A DNA stretch of 10,244 nt from the NCBI GenBank assembly GCA_027031685.1, contig JALVPS010000399.1, positions 1 to 10,244 of the forward strand. Reading direction: 5' to 3'. Position numbers and translations under genes: made by a program. Positions 5,615 to 10,244 of this stretch are shown here, piece after piece. Each line of letters begins with the position of its first letter. Position 1 is the stretch's first letter. Under the pieces are notes generated by a model. That model saw nothing but the letters and a program-made list of their open reading frames with translations, did not search any database and had not been told where the DNA came from. The DNA comes from Gammaproteobacteria bacterium (lineage in GTDB: Bacteria; Pseudomonadota; Gammaproteobacteria; UWMA-0217).

Positions 5615-7504
5615 TCAGGATGCTATGCGAGGCCTTGCGGTATTGCAATTTTCCACGTGGAAGCGATTGCAAATGGCGCGCCGGATGCCGTGTGCGTCCA
5701 GCCCCGCCCGGGCCAGCAGCTCCTCGCGGCTGCCCTGCTCCATGAACACGTCGGGCAGGCCCAGGTTGAGCACCGGCACCTGCACGCCGTGGGCGGCCAG
5801 CAGCTCGTTGACGGCGCTGCCGGCGCCGCCGGCCACCACCCCGTCCTCCACGGTCACCAGCGCCTCGTGGCTGGCGGCCATCTCCAGCACCAGGGCCTCG
5901 TCCAGGGGCTTGATGAAGCGCATGTCCACGACCGTGGCGTCCAGCGCCTCGGCCGCCTGCAGGGCATCGGCCAGGGGGCTGCCGAACACCAGCAGGGCGA
6001 AGCGGCGTCCTTCGCGCACGCGGCGCGCCTTGCCCACCGGCAGGGGGCTGAGGTCGTCGCCGGGCGCCACGCCGGGGCCGCGCCCGCGCGGGTAGCGCAC
6101 CGCCGCCGGGCCGTCCAGGGCGAAGCCGGTGCACAGCATGCGGCGGCACTCGCGCTCGTCGGCCGGTGCCATGAGGGTGAGGTTGGGCACGCAGCGCAGG
6201 AAGGCAATGTCGAAGGCGCCGGCGTGGGTGGGTCCGTCCGGCCCCACCAGCCCGGCGCGGTCGATGGCGAACAGCACGGGCAGGTTCTGCAGCGCCACGT
6301 CGTGCACCACCTGGTCGTAGGCGCGCTGCAGGAAGGTGGAGTAGATGGCCACCACCGGCTTCATGCCCTCGCAGGCCAGGCCGGCGGCGAAGGTGATGGC
6401 GTGCTGCTCGGCGATGGCCACGTCGAAGTAGCGGTCCGGGAAGCGCTCGGAGAAGGCCACCAGCCCGGAGCCCTCGCGCATGGCCGGGGTGATGCCCACC
6501 AGGCGCGGGTCGGCGGCGGCCTGGTCGCACAGCCAGTCGCCGAACACCTCGGTGTAGGTGGGGCCGCTGGCGTTGCCGCCGCCGGCCAGGCCGCGGGACG
6601 GGTCGAAGCGGCCCACGCCGTGGTAGCGCACCGGCTCGGCCTCGGCGTGGTCGTAGCCCTTGCCCTTGCGCGTCACCACGTGCAGCAGCAGCGGGCCGCG
6701 CATGTGGCGCAGGTTGCGCAGGGTGGGCACCAGGGTGTCCAGGTCGTGGCCGTCGATGGGACCGATGTAGTTGAAACCCAGCTCCTCGAACAGGGTGCCG
6801 GGGGTGACCATGCCCTTGACGTGCTCCTCGGCGCGGCGCGCCAGCTCGCGCACGGGCGGCAGGTGCGCCAGGAAGCGCTTGCCCTCCTCGCGCATGCCGC
6901 TCAGCAGGGGCGAGGACAGCAGGCGGGTCATGTAGTTGGACAGTCCGCCCACGTTGGGGGAGATGGACATGTCGTTGTCGTTGAGCACCACCAGCAGGTC
7001 TTCCTTGATGTCGCCGGCGTGGTTGAGGGCCTCGAAGGCCATGCCGGCGGTCATGGCGCCGTCGCCGATGACCGCCACCACCTTGCGCCGCTCGCCGCGC
7101 AGGCGGGCGGCCACGGCCATGCCCAGGGCGGCGCTGATGGAGGTGCTGGAGTGGCCGGTGCCGAAGGTGTCGTAGGGGCTCTCGGCGCGGCGCGGGAAGC
7201 CGGCCAGCCCGCCCAGCTGGCGCAGGGTGTGCATGCGCTCGCGGCGGCCGGTGAGGATCTTGTGCGGATAGCTTTGGTGGCCCACGTCCCACACCAGCAG
7301 GTCGTGCGGCGTCTGGTACACGTAGTGCAGGGCGATGGTCAGCTCCACCACGCCCAGGCCGGAGGCCAGGTGGCCGCCGGTGCGCGCCACGCTCTCCAGC
7401 AGGAAGCGGCGCAGCTCGCCGGCCAGGGCCGGCAGGCGCGCCGGCGGCAGGCGGCGCAGGTCGTCCGGGCTGTCGATCCTTTCCAGCAGCGGGTAGGTGC
7501 TCAT
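5615..7504 (-). CDS. dxs: 1-deoxy-D-xylulose-5-phosphate synthase
   Basis: A 629-residue thiamine-diphosphate enzyme that condenses pyruvate and glyceraldehyde 3-phosphate, the first and rate-limiting step of the MEP isoprenoid pathway. Landmarks: GGHLASGLG with His45, HSSTSIS near 118-124, the ThDP/Mg motif GDG (147-149) to NDND (175-178), and the catalytic glutamate in IAEQHA (Glu366, equivalent to the E. coli Glu370). The C-terminal transketolase-type domain is complete through GLPDVFMEQGSREELL. Length is close to the usual 620. The ATG at 7502-7504 overlaps the ispA stop (7501-7503). The last 15 or so residues (FHVENCNTARPRIAS) run past the usual family end and are coded by more AT-rich DNA holding an inverted repeat. 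Confidence 0.97.
   Translation of the reverse strand: MSTYPLLERIDSPDDLRRLPPARLPALAGELRRFLLESVARTGGHLASGLGVVELTIALHYVYQTPHDLLVWDVGHQSYPHKILTGRRERMHTLRQLGGLAGFPRRAESPYDTFGTGHSSTSISAALGMAVAARLRGERRKVVAVIGDGAMTAGMAFEALNHAGDIKEDLLVVLNDNDMSISPNVGGLSNYMTRLLSSPLLSGMREEGKRFLAHLPPVRELARRAEEHVKGMVTPGTLFEELGFNYIGPIDGHDLDTLVPTLRNLRHMRGPLLLHVVTRKGKGYDHAEAEPVRYHGVGRFDPSRGLAGGGNASGPTYTEVFGDWLCDQAAADPRLVGITPAMREGSGLVAFSERFPDRYFDVAIAEQHAITFAAGLACEGMKPVVAIYSTFLQRAYDQVVHDVALQNLPVLFAIDRAGLVGPDGPTHAGAFDIAFLRCVPNLTLMAPADERECRRMLCTGFALDGPAAVRYPRGRGPGVAPGDDLSPLPVGKARRVREGRRFALLVFGSPLADALQAAEALDATVVDMRFIKPLDEALVLEMAASHEALVTVEDGVVAGGAGSAVNELLAAHGVQVPVLNLGLPDVFMEQGSREELLARAGLDAHGIRRAICNRFHVENCNTARPRIAS
5643..5672 (-). 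repeat. nested inverted repeat in the 3' end of dxs
   Basis: A perfect 12-bp palindrome (TTCCACGTGGAA, 5651-5662) is flanked by TTGCAA at 5643-5648 and 5667-5672. The RNA could form a 6-bp outer and short inner stem. It lies inside the dxs coding end, about 50 nt before queD, in a locally AT-rich patch. There is no U-tract, so it is not a normal terminator; processing or stability is possible but unproven. Confidence 0.35.
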
Positions 7505-8412
7505 CGGTCGCGGTCGATGATGTAACCAGCCAGGTCGCGCAGGGGCTGGGCGGCGGTGCCCAGGCCGTCCAGGGCCGCCAGCGCCTCGTCGTGCAGCTCG
7601 CGGGCGCGGGCGCGGGCCGCCTCCAGCCCCAGCAGGGCGGGGAAGGTGGGCTTGTCCAGGGCGCGGTCGGCGCCGGCCTGCTTGCCGAGGGTGGCCGTCT
7701 CGCCCTCCACGTCCAGGATGTCGTCGCGGATCTGGAAGGCCAGGCCGATGCACTTGGCGTAGTGGTCCAGGTGGCGGCAGGTGTCCGCGTCCAGCCCGGG
7801 CCGGTTGCGGCAGGCCAGTTGCACGCAGGCGCGGATGAGGGCGCCGGTCTTGTGGATGTGCATGGCCTCCAGCTCGGCCACCGTCAGCTCGCGGCCGGTG
7901 GCGTCCAGGTCCATGGCCTGGCCGCCCACCATGCCGCTGGCGCCGGCCGCCTCGGCCAGCACGCGCACCATGTCCAGCCGCGCCGCGGCGTCGCCGGTGA
8001 GCGCCTCGTCGTGGGCCAGCACGCGGAAGGCCAGGGCCTGCAGCGCGTCGCCCGCCAGCACCGCCGTGGCCTCGTCGAAGGCGCGGTGGCAGGTGGGCTG
8101 GCCGCGGCGCAGGTCGTCGTCGTCCATGCACGGCAGGTCGTCGTGGATGAGGGAGTAGGCGTGGATCAGCTCCACCGCGCAGGCGGCGCCGTCCAGGGTG
8201 TCGGCCGGCTGGTCGGTGGCCAGGCCGGTGGCGTACACCAGCACCGGGCGGATGCGCTTGCCGCCGGACAGGGTGGCGTAGCGCATGGCCTGGTGCAGGC
8301 GGGCCGGCAGGCGCGTGGCCGGCGGCAGCCAGCGGTCCAGGGCGTCCTCCACGCGCCGCTGCCACACCGGCAGCAGGGCGGACAGGCCGGGGGCGTCACT
8401 GGTCATCTTCAT
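7501..8412 (-). CDS. ispA: farnesyl diphosphate synthase (polyprenyl synthetase)
   Basis: A 303-residue cytosolic prenyltransferase that adds isopentenyl diphosphate to DMAPP and GPP to make farnesyl diphosphate for quinones, undecaprenol and hopanoids. It has GGKRIRP (50-56), the first aspartate-rich motif DDLPCMD (91-97) followed by DDDLRRG, the GGQAMD motif (163-168), HIHKTGALI (185-193) and the second aspartate-rich motif DDILD (230-234). It ends in the typical YIIDRDR. Length is normal for IspA. Two in-frame ATGs (8410-8412 and 8404-8406) are both plausible, and both overlap the end of xseB by 11-17 nt; neither has a clear Shine-Dalgarno. It sits in the classic xseB-ispA-dxs order, immediately ahead of dxs. 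Confidence 0.96.
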   Translation of the reverse strand: MKMTSDAPGLSALLPVWQRRVEDALDRWLPPATRLPARLHQAMRYATLSGGKRIRPVLVYATGLATDQPADTLDGAACAVELIHAYSLIHDDLPCMDDDDLRRGQPTCHRAFDEATAVLAGDALQALAFRVLAHDEALTGDAAARLDMVRVLAEAAGASGMVGGQAMDLDATGRELTVAELEAMHIHKTGALIRACVQLACRNRPGLDADTCRHLDHYAKCIGLAFQIRDDILDVEGETATLGKQAGADRALDKPTFPALLGLEAARARARELHDEALAALDGLGTAAQPLRDLAGYIIDRDR

Positions 8413-8629
8413 CGAAGGGTTGCAGCTCGCCCTGCTCGGTGAGTTGCTGCACGCGCTGCTCGGCCTGCGTCAGGAGCTGCTGGCAGCGCCGGGTGAGGGC
8501 CATGCCCCGCTCGAACTCGCGTAGCGAGTCCTCCAGGCTCAGCTCGCCTTCCTCCATGCGCGCCACCAGCGCCTCCAGGGCGTGCAGGGCGGCTTCGAAA
8601 TCCAGATCGTCCGGGCGCTCGTCGGCCAT
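8396..8629 (-). CDS. xseB: exodeoxyribonuclease VII small subunit
   Basis: A 77-residue protein, the normal length for XseB, which partners the large subunit XseA in degrading single-stranded DNA. Recognisable blocks are FEAALHALEALVARMEEGELSLEDSLREFERGMAL and the coiled tail CQQLLTQAEQRVQQL, followed by the acidic end FDEDDQ. I chose the ATG at 8627-8629 (MADERPDD) because it matches the family start. A GTG 14 codons upstream would add MRGSFSSLFPPPRD, which is not family-like. xseA is not nearby, as is usual. It is the first gene of the minus-strand xseB-ispA-dxs run. Confidence 0.93.
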   Translation of the reverse strand: MADERPDDLDFEAALHALEALVARMEEGELSLEDSLREFERGMALTRRCQQLLTQAEQRVQQLTEQGELQPFDEDDQ

Positions 8630-8657
8630 GTCACGGGGCGGCGGGAAAAGGGAGCTA

Positions 8658-8687
8658 AAGCTACCCCGCACGGGCGGCGCGGGTCAA
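8658..8687 (-). promoter_or_regulatory. candidate promoter of the xseB-ispA-dxs operon
   Basis: On the minus strand, TTGACC (8682-8687) and TAGCTT (8658-8663) are 18 nt apart. They would give a leader of roughly 20 nt before the xseB ATG. The -35 is good but the -10 is poor, so this is only a candidate. The 177-nt gap 8630-8806 holds this and the divergent rubrerythrin promoter. Confidence 0.35.
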
Positions 8688-8709
8688 ATGACGGGCGGTG
8701 GGCAAGCCC

Positions 8710-8738
8710 TTGACAGGGTGGGCGGCGCGGCATAGATT
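8710..8738 (+). promoter_or_regulatory. sigma70 promoter of the rubrerythrin operon
   Basis: A perfect -35 box TTGACA (8710-8715) is followed after exactly 17 nt by TAGATT (8733-8738), which matches TATAAT at four of six positions. The predicted transcript start is near 8745, at the edge of the palindrome at 8746-8766. Such a strong promoter overlapped by a palindrome suggests high expression held down by a repressor. Confidence 0.7.
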
Positions 8739-8745
8739 AGCCGCA

Positions 8746-8766
8746 GATTTAGACTTAGTCTAAATC
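8746..8766 (+). promoter_or_regulatory. perfect 21-bp palindrome, probable repressor operator
   Basis: GATTTAGACT (8746-8755) and AGTCTAAATC (8757-8766) are exact reverse complements around a single T. The core reads as 7-1-7 (TTAGACT, T, AGTCTAA), the same geometry as Fur/PerR/Zur boxes, though the bases differ from the classical Fur box. It starts about 8 nt after the -10 box and so covers the predicted +1, a typical repressor position. A PerR-like or other Fur-superfamily regulator is inferred, because rubrerythrin genes are known PerR targets in several bacteria. An Rrf2-type or other regulator is possible. Confidence 0.7.
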
Positions 8767-8806
8767 GGATTTCCCAACCACCGATCCATTATCGAGGAGT
8801 ACCACG

Positions 8807-9226
8807 ATGGAACTGAAAGGCAGCAAGACTGAGCAGAACCTGAAAGACGCCTTCGCCGGCGAATCCCAGGCCAACCGCCGTTACCTGTACTTCGCCGCCA
8901 AGGCCGACGTGGAGGGCTACAACGACGTGGCCGCCGTGTTCCGCTCCACCGCCGAGGGCGAGACCGGCCACGCGCACGGCCACCTGGAGTACCTGGAGGC
9001 CGTCGGTGACCCGGCCACTGGCCTGCCCATCGGCCCCACCCGCGACAACCTGAAGGCCGCCATCGCCGGCGAGACCCACGAGTACACCGACATGTACCCC
9101 GGCATGGCCAAGGACGCCCGCGAAGAGGGCTTCGACGAGATCGCCGACTGGTTCGAGACGCTGGCCAAGGCCGAGCGCTCGCACGCCAACCGCTTCCAGA
9201 AGGCGCTCGACTCGCTGGAAGACTGA
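8807..9226 (+). CDS. rubrerythrin without rubredoxin domain
   Basis: A 139-residue four-helix-bundle diiron protein, expected to reduce hydrogen peroxide in the cytoplasm. Iron ligands follow the family pattern: Glu19 (FAGESQANRRY), Glu52 and His55 (EGETGH), Glu89 and Glu92 (GETHEYTDMYP), Glu123 and His126 (KAERSH). Classical rubrerythrins have about 190 residues with a C-terminal rubredoxin carrying four cysteines. This one stops after the bundle and has no cysteine at all, so it needs an outside electron donor. The ATG has GAGGAG 7 nt upstream. A strong promoter and palindromic operator precede it, and a hairpin separates it from an Fe-S protein gene, a likely partner. Family is certain; the substrate is inferred. 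Confidence 0.95.
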   Translation: MELKGSKTEQNLKDAFAGESQANRRYLYFAAKADVEGYNDVAAVFRSTAEGETGHAHGHLEYLEAVGDPATGLPIGPTRDNLKAAIAGETHEYTDMYPGMAKDAREEGFDEIADWFETLAKAERSHANRFQKALDSLED

Positions 9227-9239
9227 TCCACTCCCGGCT

Positions 9240-9271
9240 GCGGGATGGCCGCCGTGCCATCCCGCCCTTTT
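9240..9271 (+). terminator. hairpin with T-tract between rubrerythrin and the Fe-S gene
   Basis: GCGGGATGGC (9240-9249) and GCCATCCCGC (9256-9265) pair perfectly over 10 bp with a 6-nt loop, followed by CC and TTTT (9268-9271). It starts 13 nt after the rubrerythrin stop and 46 nt before the next start. It is probably an intrinsic, possibly leaky, terminator that keeps rubrerythrin more abundant than the downstream Fe-S protein. Confidence 0.75.
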
Positions 9272-9310
9272 CTCCCACACGCCCGAACATTCCACGGAGC
9301 AGCACTGACG

Positions 9311-10244
9311 ATGACAGATATCAAGGCCGGAACGATCCGGGAGGGCAGCCTGGAGGCCCCCACGCGTCACCCCATCGACTGGAAGAACCCGGAGTTCTAC
9401 GACGAAACCGCGCTCTTCAAGGAACTGGAGCGGGTCTTCGATATCTGCCATGGCTGTCGCCGCTGCGTCAGCCTGTGCAACTCCTTCCCCACGCTGTTCG
9501 ACCTGGTGGACGAGTCCGAGACCATGGAGGTGGACGGCGTGGCCAAGGCCGACTACTGGAAGGTGGTCGACAACTGCTACCTGTGCGACCTGTGCTACAT
9601 GACCAAGTGCCCCTACGTGCCGCCGCACGAGTGGAACGTGGACTATCCGCACCTCATGCTGCGCGCCAAGGCCTTCAAGTACCGCCAGGGGCAGGTCAAG
9701 TTCCGCGACAAGCTGCTCACCTCCACCGACACGGTGGGCAGGCTGGCCGGCATCCCGGTGGTGGCGCAGGCCGTCAACGCCGCCAACCGCACGCCCGCCT
9801 TCCGCAAGGTGCTGGAGTCCACCCTGGGTGTGCACCACGACGCGGTGGTGCCGCCCTACCACAGCGACACCGCGCGCAAGCGCCTGAAGCGGCACCACGC
9901 CCCGTCGCGGTCGCCCCAGCCGGCCGGCCGCACGCGCGGGCGGGTGGCCGTGTTCGCCACCTGCTACGGCAACTACAACCAGCCCGAGCTGGTGGAGGAC
10001 CTGGTGGTCGTGCTGGAGCACAACGGCATCGAGGTCACCCTGGTGCCCAAGGAGCGCTGCTGCGGCATGCCCAAGCTGGAGCTGGGCGACCTGGAGGCCG
10101 TGGCGGCCGCCAAGGCCGCCAACATCCCCGTGCTCGCCCGCATGATCGACGAGGGCTGGGACATCATCGGCCCGGTGCCCTCCTGCGTGCTCATGTTCAA
10201 GCAGGAGCTGCCGCTCATGTTCCCGGACGACGAGGACGTGGCCA
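9311..10244 (+). CDS. GlpC/HdrD-like Fe-S oxidoreductase, partial (right edge)
   Basis: 311 codons are visible with no stop before the edge. Two ferredoxin-like cysteine sets come first: CHGCRRCVSLC (Cys46, 49, 52, 56) and CYLCDLCYMTKCP (Cys89, 92, 95, 100), predicted to hold two 4Fe-4S clusters. A linker with basic stretches leads to a CCG domain: VAVFATCYG (Cys218), RCCGMPK (Cys250, Cys251) and PSCVLM (Cys292). The last pair of the usual C-x2-C is Cys292/Met295 here. A second CCG domain should follow outside the window. Such proteins pass electrons between membrane or dehydrogenase partners. The start is ATG at 9311 with GGAG 11 nt upstream. Being just after a rubrerythrin that lacks rubredoxin, it may supply that protein with electrons (inference). 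It has no transmembrane segment in the visible part. Confidence 0.88.
   Translation, partial: MTDIKAGTIREGSLEAPTRHPIDWKNPEFYDETALFKELERVFDICHGCRRCVSLCNSFPTLFDLVDESETMEVDGVAKADYWKVVDNCYLCDLCYMTKCPYVPPHEWNVDYPHLMLRAKAFKYRQGQVKFRDKLLTSTDTVGRLAGIPVVAQAVNAANRTPAFRKVLESTLGVHHDAVVPPYHSDTARKRLKRHHAPSRSPQPAGRTRGRVAVFATCYGNYNQPELVEDLVVVLEHNGIEVTLVPKERCCGMPKLELGDLEAVAAAKAANIPVLARMIDEGWDIIGPVPSCVLMFKQELPLMFPDDEDVA

Noticed and set aside
5657..7525. A 622-residue plus-strand open frame opposite dxs
   Set aside because: It is a shadow of high-GC codon use; dxs on the minus strand shows all catalytic motifs.
5615..8365. A 916-residue frame joining dxs with sequence across ispA
   Set aside because: It is not a fusion. 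The upstream part is out of frame with ispA, which is complete with both aspartate-rich motifs; dxs starts at the ATG overlapping the ispA stop.
8396..8671. Longer xseB start at a GTG (91 residues)
   Set aside because: The added residues are not family-like, and the ATG at 8629 gives the normal XseB length.
8746..8766. The palindrome as an IscR type 1 site or a classical Fur box
   Set aside because: The half-site and spacing differ from the IscR type 1 consensus (its GACT/AGTC parts are further apart), and the bases do not match the GATAAT Fur repeats. Only the 7-1-7 geometry fits the Fur superfamily.
8789..10021. A 410-residue minus-strand open frame over the rubrerythrin and Fe-S genes
   Set aside because: The plus strand carries rubrerythrin and cysteine-motif proteins with good ribosome-binding sites; the antisense product is His/Val/Gly-rich with no recognisable domain.

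Overview
This is a GC-rich, tightly packed bacterial chromosome segment. The gene set (a PhoP/PhoQ-type pair, the xseB-ispA-dxs order, a VPLP-type PEP-CTERM protein, and rubrerythrin beside a GlpC/HdrD-like Fe-S protein) suggests a gammaproteobacterium, perhaps near the Chromatiales/Ectothiorhodospiraceae. The placement is inferred from gene content and style, not from any search.

Layout. Everything from position 1 to about 8630 is read from the minus strand, so transcription runs right to left. From the right: xseB, ispA and dxs (nuclease small subunit, then isoprenoid precursor synthesis) overlap or nearly overlap. They are followed at 23 and 16 nt by queD and folE2, the first two enzymes of the queuosine/7-deazaguanine route. 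A 216-nt gap leads to a secreted VPLP-CTERM surface protein, which ends in a strong GC hairpin. After that comes an envelope-stress-like operon: a glycine-zipper protein, a PepSY protein, an OmpR-family regulator, a PhoQ-like kinase, and an alpha/beta hydrolase cut by the left edge. The last four genes overlap each other by 3 or 4 nt at stop/start junctions. An 11-bp-period tandem direct repeat lies just upstream of this operon and may be the regulator's binding site.

From 8710 to the right end, genes are on the plus strand. A sigma70 promoter with a perfect TTGACA box and a 17-nt spacer is followed by a perfect 21-bp palindrome covering the predicted transcript start. It drives a rubrerythrin that lacks the rubredoxin domain. 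A 10-bp perfect hairpin with a short T-tract separates it from a GlpC/HdrD-like Fe-S protein cut by the right edge. Together these look like a regulated peroxide-defence operon in which the Fe-S protein could feed electrons to the diiron protein.

No rRNA, tRNA, CRISPR array, insertion sequence or prophage gene was recognised. No stretch over 300 bases lacks a gene. Most of the window is ordinary housekeeping DNA. The most interesting points are the rubrerythrin operator and attenuator with its Fe-S partner, and the five-gene PhoPQ-like operon with its upstream repeat.
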